From the NCBI GenBank assembly GCA_026986055.1, contig JALSPH010000248.1, positions 1-25,676 of the forward strand: a DNA stretch of 25,676 nt, given 5' to 3'. The stretch's first letter is position 1. Each line of letters opens with the position of its first letter. Position numbers and translations under genes: made by a program. Positions 1-7,812 of the stretch are shown here, piece after piece. The notes below the pieces were generated by a model, which saw only the letters and a program-made list of their open reading frames with translations, did no database searches and was not told the DNA's origin. Source of the stretch: Campylobacterales bacterium (GTDB taxonomy: Bacteria > Campylobacterota > Campylobacteria > Campylobacterales > Hydrogenimonadaceae).

Positions 1-649
1 ATACGGTCTTTAGCAGGCTCTTAAGAAGTTCCTGGCTCTCTGTCGGAAGGAGGAAGTGTTCGATGCCTGTTTCAAGATAGTAGGGTCTGGTTACAATTTC
101 AAAACTCTCTGCCTCTTCGAAAAGGTTGATTGCAAGGCTAAAGTGCAAACCTCTGTTTTTGAGCGCCTCTATGCTCAAAAGCGTATCGTTTATGGAGCCG
201 AGTTTGGATGGTGAAACAAGCAGGGTATGGGCATCGAAAATCTTTGGAAAATCTATCATAAACAACCCCTCTTCTACGGGAACCATCACTCCACCCGCCC
301 CTTCAATGAATAGTATGTCGCAAACCTCTTCAACTCTTCTCATGCTTTTTTCTATAAAGGAGATATCTACGTGCTTGTCACCTTTTGCTACATATGGGGC
401 GGCAGGAAGGCCGTATGTTACAGGAACCACATCTTCTACTTCCAGACATGAGGATGACGTGTTGAGGTTGCGTGTAGCTTCAAAGAGCAGGGTGCCGTCT
501 GAAGGTATGCCGTTTGTAACGCCGGTTTCTATAGGCTTGAATGCCGCAGGCTTGAGTCCCAATTTTGAAGCCTCTTTCATTAGCAACAAAGTTGTGTAGG
601 TCTTTCCTACGGAAGTGTTTGTAGCGGTTACGAAAATCTTTTTGGCCAT
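1..649 (-). CDS. bioD: Dethiobiotin synthetase BioD (3' end outside window)
   Basis: ATP-dependent carboxylation of 7,8-diaminopelargonic acid to dethiobiotin, the penultimate step of biotin synthesis, in the cytoplasm. Reading leftward from the ATG at 649, 216 codons are open with no stop before the window edge, close to the usual BioD length (about 220-230), so only the last few residues are probably missing. The N-terminus carries the P-loop TNTSVGKT (residues 11-18) followed by the KPIETG substrate-binding segment near residue 40. Further on is the IEGAGGVMVP motif typical of BioD. It is divergent from the metB-like gene and probably has its own minus-strand promoter in the A/T-rich stretch just right of 649. 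From memory, bioD also lies near rplY-pth in Campylobacter jejuni, so the location is conserved. Identity is firm. Confidence 0.93.
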   Translation of the reverse strand, partial: MAKKIFVTATNTSVGKTYTTLLLMKEASKLGLKPAAFKPIETGVTNGIPSDGTLLFEATRNLNTSSSCLEVEDVVPVTYGLPAAPYVAKGDKHVDISFIEKSMRRVEEVCDILFIEGAGGVMVPVEEGLFMIDFPKIFDAHTLLVSPSKLGSINDTLLSIEALKNRGLHFSLAINLFEEAESFEIVTRPYYLETGIEHFLLPTESQELLKSLLKTV

Positions 650-670
650 CTATAACTCTTTTGCTATAAT
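642..670 (+). promoter_or_regulatory. Candidate promoter for the metB-like gene
   Basis: TGCTATAAT at 662-670 is an extended -10 with a perfect TATAAT (665-670). Seventeen bases upstream is TTGGCC (642-647), a partial -35 that overlaps the bioD start codon. If used, transcription would begin near 677 and give a leader of about 160 nt in front of the ATG at 838, containing both copies of the hairpin repeat. The stretch ATAAT...ATTAT at about 667-680 is also a short palindrome. Assignment is by motif only. Confidence 0.5.
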
Positions 671-685
671 TTTCAATTATTCGTC

Positions 686-721
686 GCGTTAGCGTAGCTT
701 TTCGGGCTCTGCTCGTAAAGC
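686..721 (+). repeat. Hairpin repeat, copy 1 (between bioD and metB-like gene)
   Basis: Begins with GCGTTAGCGTAG (686-697) and ends with GTAAAG (715-720); copy 2 at 789-830 has the same two ends. The part between folds into a strong hairpin: bases 697-707 pair with 711-721 around a TCT loop, with one T-T mismatch (702/716) and one G-T pair (705/713). The core differs in sequence from copy 2, but both can fold, which suggests that structure is conserved. It lies in the intergenic region, possibly in the metB-like mRNA leader. Confidence 0.65.
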
Positions 722-788
722 GTATCAAAATCAAATATAAAAAAAGCGCGGCTTGGCTGCGCGTGAGCCCGCTGCTGAAGCGAACACA

Positions 789-830
789 GCGTTAGCGTAG
801 GCGGCGGGGCTTCGCTCCGACGACGTAAAG
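789..830 (+). repeat. Hairpin repeat, copy 2 (just upstream of metB-like gene)
   Basis: Same ends as copy 1: GCGTTAGCGTAG at 789-800 and GTAAAG at 825-830. The core forms a 6-bp stem (805-810 with 814-819, one G-T pair) closed by a TTC triloop. The right end overlaps the likely Shine-Dalgarno sequence AAAGGA (827-832), so the structure could affect translation of the gene at 838. A third small GC-rich stem (747-750 with 760-763) lies between the copies. Confidence 0.6.
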
Positions 831-837
831 GATTAAA

Positions 838-2082
838 ATGAAACACTACGAATATTTTAACACACTCCTCCCGGAGCTTACGGCAAACAGAGAGGGTCCC
901 ATAGCCTCCTCCATAACCCCTTCGGCTGCTTTCGGGTACGCATCCGCTCAAGAGGCCGAGGCTATCTTTGCCGGAGAGGCCGCAAAACCTGTATACGCAA
1001 GGATGGGAAATCCGACAGGAGGAAAGCTTGAAAATGCCCTTGCCGGAATGGAAGGAGGCGCGGGAGCGGTCGTTACATCTTCCGGGATGGGTGCGATCGC
1101 AATGGTGTTGACCGCCTTTTTGCAAAGCGGCGACAAAGTTCTGTGCGCAGGAGGCTTTTTCGGCGGAACCTACGCTATGATGAGAGAGACGATGCCCCGC
1201 TTCGGCATAGAGCCCCTCTTTTGCGATGTGGATGATTTCGACTATATGGAAAAAGCGCTTGAGAGCGGTGTTAAAATGGTACTTGTCGAGAGTGTAGGCA
1301 ACCCGAACATGAGGCTGCCGGACCTGCGCCGTATAGCCCTTTTGTGCGACAGATACAGAGCACTTTTTGTTGTGGACAACACTTTGACGCCACTTATAGT
1401 TCAACCCCTTAAAATGGGGGCCGATATAGTCGTCTACTCCACTACAAAAATTATAAGCGGCCACTCGGCAGCTTTGGGCGGAGCTGCGATATTCAGAGCA
1501 CTCAAAGGCGAAAACGAGAAGCTTCACGATGAGAAGTTCGGCTCCTTGCATCAGATATTGCAAAAGGGTAAAGGGGCTTTGATGATGGTTTTGAAAAAGC
1601 GCTCGATGCGTGATTTTGGCATGAGTGCCAACGCATTTGCCTCGTTTTTGACTATGTTGGGGCTGGAGACTTTGGCATTGAGGGTAAAGAGAGTCAACGA
1701 GTCGGTTGAAAAGGTTGTCTCTTTGCTGCATGATGAAGGGGTGAGAGTGCGACACCCGAGTCTGGCAGACCATGAGCACCATCTACGCTACGAAGCCCTT
1801 TTTGCCGATGGGTGCGGACCGCTTTTTACGGTAGAGTGCCAAACCAAAGAGCGCGCGTTTGCATTTTTGAACGAGACGAAGCTAGTTATTCAGACTGCAA
1901 ACATCGGAGACAACAGAACCCTGGGCCTGCATATGGCAAGTACCATCTACAGAGACTTCGACGAAGAGAGCCAAAAAATGATGGGTGTGACACCGGGCCT
2001 TATCAGGTTTTCGATGGGGCTGCAAACCCCTCTTGTCGTTGCCGAAGATCTGGTCGGTGCCTGGAACAAAAGCTGCATATAA
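838..2082 (+). CDS. PLP-dependent Cys/Met metabolism enzyme (trans-sulfuration family)
   Basis: A 414-residue fold-type I PLP enzyme of the Cys/Met metabolism family, which includes cystathionine gamma-synthase, cystathionine beta-lyase, O-acetylhomoserine sulfhydrylase and methionine gamma-lyase. The PLP lysine is K204 in YSTTKIISGHS, with the cofactor-binding Asp at D180 (VVDNT) and the YARMGNPT segment at residues 53-60. Length fits the family. Sequence reading does not settle the substrate: O-acetylhomoserine (thiol)-lyase or methionine gamma-lyase are the best options, and MetB or MetC are possible. The start ATG at 838 has AAAGGA about 5 bases upstream. It stands alone, divergent from bioD and about 140 bp before clpS; metK further along would consume its methionine if it is biosynthetic. 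The leader carries two hairpin repeats. Confidence 0.85.
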   Translation: MKHYEYFNTLLPELTANREGPIASSITPSAAFGYASAQEAEAIFAGEAAKPVYARMGNPTGGKLENALAGMEGGAGAVVTSSGMGAIAMVLTAFLQSGDKVLCAGGFFGGTYAMMRETMPRFGIEPLFCDVDDFDYMEKALESGVKMVLVESVGNPNMRLPDLRRIALLCDRYRALFVVDNTLTPLIVQPLKMGADIVVYSTTKIISGHSAALGGAAIFRALKGENEKLHDEKFGSLHQILQKGKGALMMVLKKRSMRDFGMSANAFASFLTMLGLETLALRVKRVNESVEKVVSLLHDEGVRVRHPSLADHEHHLRYEALFADGCGPLFTVECQTKERAFAFLNETKLVIQTANIGDNRTLGLHMASTIYRDFDEESQKMMGVTPGLIRFSMGLQTPLVVAEDLVGAWNKSCI

Positions 2083-2169
2083 GCTGACGAATCTCTCTTT
2101 TGAAACTTGCTCCACTCCCCTTCGTTTGGGAGCTGGAGCCCTACAGACTTGAAAAAATCGAAAATTATG

Positions 2170-2233
2170 CTATACTTAAAATAATCTAAAGCGCATCCCC
2201 TGAAGGGGAGGCGGAAAATCTTGGATGCGAGGA
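2170..2233 (+). promoter_or_regulatory. clpS upstream region: weak -10 and start-sequestering stem
   Basis: A TATACT hexamer near 2171-2176 is a plausible but imperfect -10. Downstream, CGCATCC (2192-2198) is exactly complementary to GGATGCG (2223-2229), a 7-bp stem that buries the ATG at 2225. A competing 5-bp hairpin, TCCCC/GGGGA with a TGAA loop (2196-2209), shares bases with it. GAGGA at 2229-2233 is an ideally placed Shine-Dalgarno for an in-frame TTG at 2240. The pairing is visible; a regulatory role is inference. Confidence 0.4.
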
Positions 2234-2539
2234 AAAACGTTGGCACAAAAAGAGTGGACCGAGAGTGTAAACGAGGTAGATCTCGAAGAGCCGAAGCTAT
2301 ATAAAGTGATCATGTGGAACGACGATTATACGACTATGGATTTCGTTGTGGAGATTTTGGCCGATATATTTCATAGGAGTTACGACGAAGCTGTCGAGAT
2401 CATGCTTGCGATACACGAAAAGGGCAAGGGAGTTTGCGGTCGATACACTTACGAGATCGCGGAGACGAAGATCCACCAGGCCACCAAGCGTGCCAGGGAG
2501 AACCAGTTTCCTCTGCGTCTGACGATGGAGAGAGATTGA
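2225..2539 (+). CDS. clpS: ATP-dependent Clp protease adaptor ClpS
   Basis: Recognises proteins with destabilising N-terminal residues (Leu, Phe, Tyr, Trp) and delivers them to ClpAP. The 104-residue product has the ClpS core: YKVIMWNDDYTTMDFV (binding-pocket residues including the NDD/TTMDF segment), then the H-x-x-G-K-G-x-C-G segment and the AETK motif that contacts the ClpA N-domain. Start choice is uncertain. The ATG at 2225 has only a poor ribosome site and lies in a potential stem; the in-frame TTG at 2240 has GAGGA six bases upstream and would remove five residues outside the conserved core. It is followed 61 bp later by clpA, its partner, and then by aat, so the pathway is complete locally. 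Confidence 0.92.
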   Translation: MRGKTLAQKEWTESVNEVDLEEPKLYKVIMWNDDYTTMDFVVEILADIFHRSYDEAVEIMLAIHEKGKGVCGRYTYEIAETKIHQATKRARENQFPLRLTMERD

Positions 2540-2600
2540 AGAATTTTTTTATGCTAACGGTCAAACGGCCGATAGTAGTATTGATTGGAGGAGAATTTAG

Positions 2601-4793
2601 ATGATTAGCAAAGATCTTAACGATATTTTTAAAGAGGCTGTCAAATTTGCCAAAATGCACCGTCATGAATACTTGACTGTCGAACACATTTTTCTTGCGG
2701 TGCTTCTGAGTCCGCAGGGAGCGAATATCCTCGAAGCGGCGGGAGCCGATGTCGAGAAACTCAAAAGCAGGATAAACCAGCACCTTGTAACTTCGCTTAG
2801 GCCTCTGCCGGAGGGTGTTACCAGAGAGCCCTTCGAGACGGTAGCGCTCTCAAGAGTCATAGAGCATATGATAAGACACGCCCAGAGTGCGGAAAAGAAG
2901 GAGGCGAGCGTCGGAGATCTTCTGGCCTCTATATTTAACGAAGAGCACTCTTTTGCAGTCGCATTGATGAACTCCTACGGGATTGACCGGTTGAGCATAC
3001 TGGAGGTCATATCGGACTCACAAAGAGAGAAGGAAGAGGAGCAGAAGGAGGAAGATAGCGAGTATCTTGGCCAGTTTACGGTAAATCTCGTAAAACGGGC
3101 CAAAGAGGGCAAGATAGACCCTGTGATCGGACGTGAAAGGGAGATCGAAAGGGTTATGCAGATTTTGTGTCGGCGCAAAAAGAACAATCCCGTCCTTGTA
3201 GGCGAACCGGGCGTCGGCAAGACCGCTATCGCCGAAGGGCTCGCTCTTGAAATAGCCAACGGCAACGTGCCTGAAATGCTCGAAAATACTGAAGTTTTCG
3301 CTCTCGATATCGGCACGCTGATAGCCGGTACGAAGTACAGAGGAGACTTCGAAAAGAGGCTAAAAGGTGTATTGAGCGAGCTTCAGAAGCGAAAGAGTGC
3401 GGTACTTTTCATAGATGAGATACACAATCTTGTGGGTGCCGGTGCGACAAACGGCGGCAGTATGGACGCTTCAAACCTCTTGAAACCGGCCCTTGCAAGC
3501 GGTGATTTGAAGTGTATAGGGGCTACGACGTTCGAAGAGTATAGAAACTTTTTCGAAAAAGATAGAGCTCTTAGCAGAAGATTCGCCAAGGTCGATGTAG
3601 TTGAGCCGAGCTTCGATGACACTCTTAAAATACTTAAAGGTCTCAAATACAAGTATGAGTCGCATCACGATGTCCACTTCAGCGAGAAGGCTCTAAAAAC
3701 GGCGATAGACCTCTCGGTAAAGTATATGCACGAGAGGTTTCTACCGGACAAAGCCATCGACATCATAGACGAGGTAGGAGCCTCTTTCAGGCTCAAGGCG
3801 AGAAAGAGAAGACGAGTGAACGAGCGTGATATCGAGGATGCGGTAAGCCGAATGCTGGGACTTCCTTCGGCTCGTATAAACAGCGACGATCTGGCTACTC
3901 TGCAGAATCTGGAGAGCGTTCTTAAAAGTCGCATAATAGGTCAGGATCGTGCCGTTGAAGAGGTGGCAGCGGCCATCAAACGCTCAAGGGCGGGTCTGGG
4001 AGCCCCCAACAAGCCTGTCGGATCTTTCCTCTTCGCAGGTCCTACGGGAGTAGGTAAGACCGCTCTCGCTCTGGAGCTTGCGGAAGCTCTGGGTGTACAT
4101 TTCGAGCGTTTCGATATGAGCGAATATATGGAGAAGCATGCGGTCAGCCGCCTCATAGGGGCGCCTCCGGGTTATGTCGGGTACGAGCAGGGGGGACAGC
4201 TAACCGAAGCGATAAGAAAACATCCCCATACCGTGCTTCTGCTCGATGAGATAGAGAAGGCTCATCCCGACCTTATTCAGGTTTTGCTGCAGGTTATGGA
4301 CAACGCCATGCTTACCGACAATACGGGAAATCGTGCCGACTTCAAAAATGTCATTATCATCATGACTTCAAATGTCGGTGCTACGGAGGCGAATGTCATG
4401 GGGTTCGGTGCCAGAAGCGAAGCGAAGCATGAGAGCGCCATAAAGAGTGCATTTTCGCCGGAGTTCAGAAACCGCCTCGATGCGGTCGTACGCTTCAGCC
4501 ATCTTGGGATAGAGGATGTCAAGAGGATCGTAGAGAAGTTCATAGATGAACTCAACGAGCAGATGGTTGAAAAGAGGATTACGATAAAACTCACCGACGG
4601 CGTCAAAGAGTACCTTGCCAAAGAGGGGTACGATGAAGCTATGGGTGCAAGACCTCTCGGGCGTGTCATAGCCGAAAAGATCAAGGCTCCTCTCACGGAA
4701 GAGATACTCTTCGGTTCGCTCAGAGAGGGCGGCGAGGTTCACTTTACAATGAAAGGTAAAAAGGTCACTTTCAAGGTGGCTGAGCGTGTATAA
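2601..4793 (+). CDS. clpA: ATP-dependent Clp protease ATP-binding subunit ClpA
   Basis: Hexameric AAA+ unfoldase that threads substrates into the ClpP protease. The 730 residues show the two N-terminal Clp repeats (about 1-140), an acidic/lysine-rich linker (140-155), and AAA module 1 with Walker A GEPGVGKT (201-208) and Walker B VLFIDEIH (268-275). AAA module 2 has Walker A GPTGVGKT (480-487) and Walker B VLLLDE (545-550). There is no ClpB-type middle coiled coil, which with the upstream clpS argues for ClpA. The ClpP-docking loop, IGL in E. coli ClpA, aligns with MGF at 600-602. The start ATG at 2601 has GGAGGAG about 7 bases upstream. The stop overlaps the aat start by 8 nt, implying coupled translation. 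Confidence 0.96.
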   Translation: MISKDLNDIFKEAVKFAKMHRHEYLTVEHIFLAVLLSPQGANILEAAGADVEKLKSRINQHLVTSLRPLPEGVTREPFETVALSRVIEHMIRHAQSAEKKEASVGDLLASIFNEEHSFAVALMNSYGIDRLSILEVISDSQREKEEEQKEEDSEYLGQFTVNLVKRAKEGKIDPVIGREREIERVMQILCRRKKNNPVLVGEPGVGKTAIAEGLALEIANGNVPEMLENTEVFALDIGTLIAGTKYRGDFEKRLKGVLSELQKRKSAVLFIDEIHNLVGAGATNGGSMDASNLLKPALASGDLKCIGATTFEEYRNFFEKDRALSRRFAKVDVVEPSFDDTLKILKGLKYKYESHHDVHFSEKALKTAIDLSVKYMHERFLPDKAIDIIDEVGASFRLKARKRRRVNERDIEDAVSRMLGLPSARINSDDLATLQNLESVLKSRIIGQDRAVEEVAAAIKRSRAGLGAPNKPVGSFLFAGPTGVGKTALALELAEALGVHFERFDMSEYMEKHAVSRLIGAPPGYVGYEQGGQLTEAIRKHPHTVLLLDEIEKAHPDLIQVLLQVMDNAMLTDNTGNRADFKNVIIIMTSNVGATEANVMGFGARSEAKHESAIKSAFSPEFRNRLDAVVRFSHLGIEDVKRIVEKFIDELNEQMVEKRITIKLTDGVKEYLAKEGYDEAMGARPLGRVIAEKIKAPLTEEILFGSLREGGEVHFTMKGKKVTFKVAERV

Positions 4794-5511
4794 CGGCCCC
4801 GCCATACCGCGGCTGGGGTACGACTATATATTTCCGAATCCCAGATACGCCATGAAGGAAGGTCTTTTGGCCTATGGCGGAGACCTGAACCCGGACAGGG
4901 TTCTCATGGCCTATAGAAAGGGAATTTTTCCTTGGTATAACGAGGGCGATCCTATCTTGTGGTGGTCGCCCGACCCCAGGCTTCTACTATATCCAAACGA
5001 CTTCAAAATCTCCAGATCGCTCAGAAAAAAGCTTCGTCAAAAACGCTTTTCGGTAAAATTGGATCGAAACTTCCGTTCGGTTATGCAGCAGTGTGCGAAA
5101 GTTCCAAGAGGTGGACAGAAAGGTAGCTGGATACTGCCGGAAGTGGTTGAGAGTTACTCCGCTTTGCATGATAGGGGCTTTGCCCACTCGGTCGAAGTTT
5201 ACGATGAAGATGGAGAGCTTGCAGGGGGGCTTTACGGCATAAGTACTGGAGCCGCATTTTTTGGCGAGTCGATGTTCACACTGGTTCCGGACGCTTCCAA
5301 AGTGGCCCTTGCCTATATGGTTGAACTGGCGAAAATTTGGGACTTCGCTTTTATAGATTGCCAGATCCCCTCGGAGCACCTCATAAGCCTCGGTGCCGTA
5401 AGAGTGGAGAGGGAGAGATTTCTGGACGAGCTTGAGGAGACTCAGGCTACGCTTGGAGTCCACGGGAATTGGAGCGAACATGAGCACCTTTTGGAAGCTA
5501 TGAGCTGGTAA
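4786..5511 (+). CDS. aat: Leucyl/phenylalanyl-tRNA--protein transferase Aat
   Basis: Transfers Leu or Phe from aminoacyl-tRNA to proteins with N-terminal Lys or Arg, creating the degron that ClpS reads. The 241 residues match the family throughout: GGDLNPDRVLMAYRKGIFPWYNEGDPILWWSPDPR near 37-70, the GSWI segment, the SVEVYDEDGELAGGLYGISTGAAFFGESMF block and the IDCQ motif (E. coli has the same LIDCQ). The GTG start at 4786 overlaps clpA by 8 nt and has AAGGTGG a few bases upstream; there is no better start before the conserved region. Together with clpS and clpA it forms a self-contained N-degron unit. Confidence 0.94.
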   Translation: MYNGPAIPRLGYDYIFPNPRYAMKEGLLAYGGDLNPDRVLMAYRKGIFPWYNEGDPILWWSPDPRLLLYPNDFKISRSLRKKLRQKRFSVKLDRNFRSVMQQCAKVPRGGQKGSWILPEVVESYSALHDRGFAHSVEVYDEDGELAGGLYGISTGAAFFGESMFTLVPDASKVALAYMVELAKIWDFAFIDCQIPSEHLISLGAVRVERERFLDELEETQATLGVHGNWSEHEHLLEAMSW

Positions 5512-5543
5512 CGCAAAATCTGCAAATTACAACAGGAGTCTAA

Positions 5544-6542
5544 ATGGTCAACGAACGTATAGGTTTTTCTCTCTGGCTCGATTTTATCGAGCGCGACTAT
5601 CTGAAAAACGGCTTCAGGGAGCTTATAGCCGATGGCGTGATAAACGGAGCCACCAGTAACCCGGCGATATTCGCCTCATCCATCGAAAAGTCGGCAGCCT
5701 ATACGGCTCAGCTCGATGAACTTAAAAATCACTCCGCAAAAGCGAAGTACGAAGCTTTGGCGAAAGAGGACATAAGGCTTGCGGCAGAGGCTCTCTACCC
5801 TCTTTACGAGGAGAATAGAGACGGTTTTGTGAGCATCGAAGTCGATCCGTTTTTGTGTGACGACAAAGAGGGCACCGTAGAGGAGGGGCGCAGGCTCTAC
5901 CGCGAGATAGGCATGCCGAACGTTATGGTGAAAGTTCCGGCAACGGAGGCTGGATATGGCGCTATGAGAGAGCTTATGAGAGATGGTATAAACGTAAATG
6001 CCACTCTGATCTTCTCTCCTATGCAGGCGCTTAAAACTCTTGATGCTATGCAAGAGGGGCTTGAAATTTGGCGTGCGACCAACGAAGGCAGATCTCCCAA
6101 AGGGGTTTTGAGCGTTTTTGTGAGCCGCTTTGACAGGATGTTGGATGCTAAACTGGAGCGCGCGGGAGTGCAGCCTGGAAGGCTTGGAGTCGTCAACGCT
6201 GCAAGAATCTACAATATGGTCGAATCGCGTAGGGATAGTTCACTGAGAACCCTTTTTGCAAGCACTGGGGTTAAAGGTGACGCATATGAGGCCGATTATT
6301 ATATAAAGGAGCTTATGGCACCACACTCTGTCAACACCGCGCCGCTTACAACTATAGAGGCCTTTTTGGAGCATCCGCTGCATGCACCCAAACTACCGAT
6401 GGATGAAGAGGCTATAGCTAACTTTTTCTCTTCGGTAGAGAGGGCGGGGGTAGATATGCAAGAGGTTTACGAGACTCTTATGAGAGAGGGGCTTGAAGCT
6501 TTCAAAGAGGCCTTTAGCGGCCTTTTATCCCATTTGGAGTAG
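5544..6542 (+). CDS. tal: Transaldolase
   Basis: Non-oxidative pentose phosphate enzyme that moves a dihydroxyacetone unit between sugar phosphates (sedoheptulose 7-phosphate and glyceraldehyde 3-phosphate to erythrose 4-phosphate and fructose 6-phosphate). The 332-residue product has the GATSNPAIF motif at 35-43, the SIEVDP segment at 97-102 and the Schiff-base lysine K130 in NVMVKVPAT, followed by INVNATLIFS. The type with an extended N-terminus resembles Tal of Campylobacter and actinobacteria rather than short TalC forms. The ATG at 5544 is preceded by CAGGAG. It lies 32 bp after aat and 6 bp before the PilT-like gene, so it is probably co-transcribed. From memory, tal is next to rplY in H. 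pylori. Its erythrose 4-phosphate feeds the aromatic pathway leading to PheA, encoded downstream. Confidence 0.94.
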   Translation: MVNERIGFSLWLDFIERDYLKNGFRELIADGVINGATSNPAIFASSIEKSAAYTAQLDELKNHSAKAKYEALAKEDIRLAAEALYPLYEENRDGFVSIEVDPFLCDDKEGTVEEGRRLYREIGMPNVMVKVPATEAGYGAMRELMRDGINVNATLIFSPMQALKTLDAMQEGLEIWRATNEGRSPKGVLSVFVSRFDRMLDAKLERAGVQPGRLGVVNAARIYNMVESRRDSSLRTLFASTGVKGDAYEADYYIKELMAPHSVNTAPLTTIEAFLEHPLHAPKLPMDEEAIANFFSSVERAGVDMQEVYETLMREGLEAFKEAFSGLLSHLE

Positions 6543-6548
6543 AAAGTT

Positions 6549-7745
6549 ATGATGGAAAAAATCGAGAAAGAGGTAAATGTTGAAGAGCTTACCTTCGAGA
6601 TGACGAAGAAGGTAAGACAGTATATGAAAGGCCTCATAGAGCATGGAGGAAGCGACCTTCATATAAAAGCGAACGCCCAGGTAAGAGCCAGGATAAACGG
6701 CGATATAGTTACCGTAACCAAAGAGAAGATAACCAAAGAGGAGTCTCTTCTGCTTGCGAAAGAGATGCTTCGCCGCCGATTTAGCGAGTTCGTTGAGAAG
6801 AAGGAGATCGACTTTCTATATGTCTACGACGAAAAGATACGTTTCAGGGGAAACATGTTTTTTCAGATGGACGGTGTATCGGCGGTATTCAGGGTGATTC
6901 CTGTAGAGATAAAGGGGATAGATGAACTTGAGTTACCGGAATCGCTGCATAAGCTTACCGACATATCACGCGGTCTTGTTCTTGTCACGGGAGTTACGGG
7001 ATCCGGTAAATCGACTACGCTGGCAGCATTGATAGATGAGATAAACAGAAAGCATAAAAAGCACATCATAACGATAGAAGATCCGATAGAGTTTGTCCAT
7101 AAAGATAGGAAGTGTCTGATAAATCAACGAAGCATCGGTCAAGACTCGATAGACTTCAAAAGTGCGTTAAGAGCGGCATTGAGGGAAGACCCGGATATTA
7201 TCCTTGTGGGTGAGATGCGTGACGTCGAGACTATAGATACGGCGCTGCATGCGGCAGAGACGGGCCACCTCGTATTCTCCACGCTCCATACCCTCGATGC
7301 GAAAGAGACTATAAACCGTATCATAAGCGTTTTTCCTGCGGCAGATCAGCATAGAGTCAGAAATACGCTCGCTTCGGTTCTGGAGGGAGTTTTGTCGCAG
7401 CGGTTGGTCAAGACTGTGGATGGAAAAAAGACGGCTGCCGTGGAAGTTCTCTTCAACACATCCTATATCCAGAAACTTATAATCGAGGGCAGAGATATGG
7501 AGATAAAAGATGCCCTTGACGAGGGAACGCAGATTTATGGAACACAAAGCTTCGATACGGCGCTGCTCAAGCTCTATCAGAAAGGGAAGATCTCTATGAA
7601 AGAGGCGCTCATACACGCTTCAAGCCCTAACGATCTGAAATTGAGAATGGAAGGAATGGATGCTAGCATTACGGCAAAAGATTCGACGGGAGCGCCGCTT
7701 AGCTTTGAGGGCGACTCCGATATATTTGCTTTAAAAGAAGATTAA
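6549..7745 (+). CDS. PilT-type twitching-motility/secretion ATPase
   Basis: A hexameric GspE/PilT superfamily ATPase of 398 residues. Visible motifs: an N-terminal GGSDLHIKANAQVRARINGD segment typical of PilT (33-52), Walker A GVTGSGKST (148-156), the Asp box TIEDPIEF (175-182), Walker B IILVGEMRD (217-225) and the His box around HLVFSTLHT (240-248). The order and short N-terminus fit PilT/PilU (retraction) better than PilB or GspE (assembly), since the zinc-binding C-terminal cysteines of PilB are absent. No pilin, PilC or PilB gene lies in the window; neighbours are tal and rplY. A role in type IV pilus retraction is expected for the family but is not supported by context here. The tandem ATGATG start is 6 bp after tal. 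Confidence 0.87.
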   Translation: MMEKIEKEVNVEELTFEMTKKVRQYMKGLIEHGGSDLHIKANAQVRARINGDIVTVTKEKITKEESLLLAKEMLRRRFSEFVEKKEIDFLYVYDEKIRFRGNMFFQMDGVSAVFRVIPVEIKGIDELELPESLHKLTDISRGLVLVTGVTGSGKSTTLAALIDEINRKHKKHIITIEDPIEFVHKDRKCLINQRSIGQDSIDFKSALRAALREDPDIILVGEMRDVETIDTALHAAETGHLVFSTLHTLDAKETINRIISVFPAADQHRVRNTLASVLEGVLSQRLVKTVDGKKTAAVEVLFNTSYIQKLIIEGRDMEIKDALDEGTQIYGTQSFDTALLKLYQKGKISMKEALIHASSPNDLKLRMEGMDASITAKDSTGAPLSFEGDSDIFALKED

Positions 7746-7757
7746 ACACAAATTTGG

Positions 7758-7789
7758 TAGAATTCGCCTCTTAAAGCACCGGAAGGTGT
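7758..7789 (+). promoter_or_regulatory. Candidate rplY promoter and leader hairpin
   Basis: TAGAAT at 7758-7763, a -10 variant seen elsewhere in this window (lysA), lies 50 bp before rplY. It is followed by a short hairpin CACC-GGAA-GGTG (7777-7788, extendable by a G-T pair), whose GGAA loop fits the GNRA tetraloop pattern. Motif-based only. Confidence 0.4.
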
Positions 7790-7812
7790 AAAAAACTAGT
7801 AAGGACATAAAA

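Noticed and set aside
126..599. Plus-strand open frame opposite bioD (157 codons)
   Set aside because: The minus-strand frame carries all BioD motifs; the plus frame has none and no ribosome site.
837..838. SAM riboswitch before the metB-like gene
   Set aside because: The leader has hairpins but none of the conserved cores of known SAM riboswitches that I could recognise.
673..1782. Long open frame on the minus strand opposite the metB-like gene (369 codons)
   Set aside because: Low-complexity, Ser/Cys/His-rich translation with no family resemblance, fully antisense to a gene with clear PLP motifs; a by-product of codon bias.
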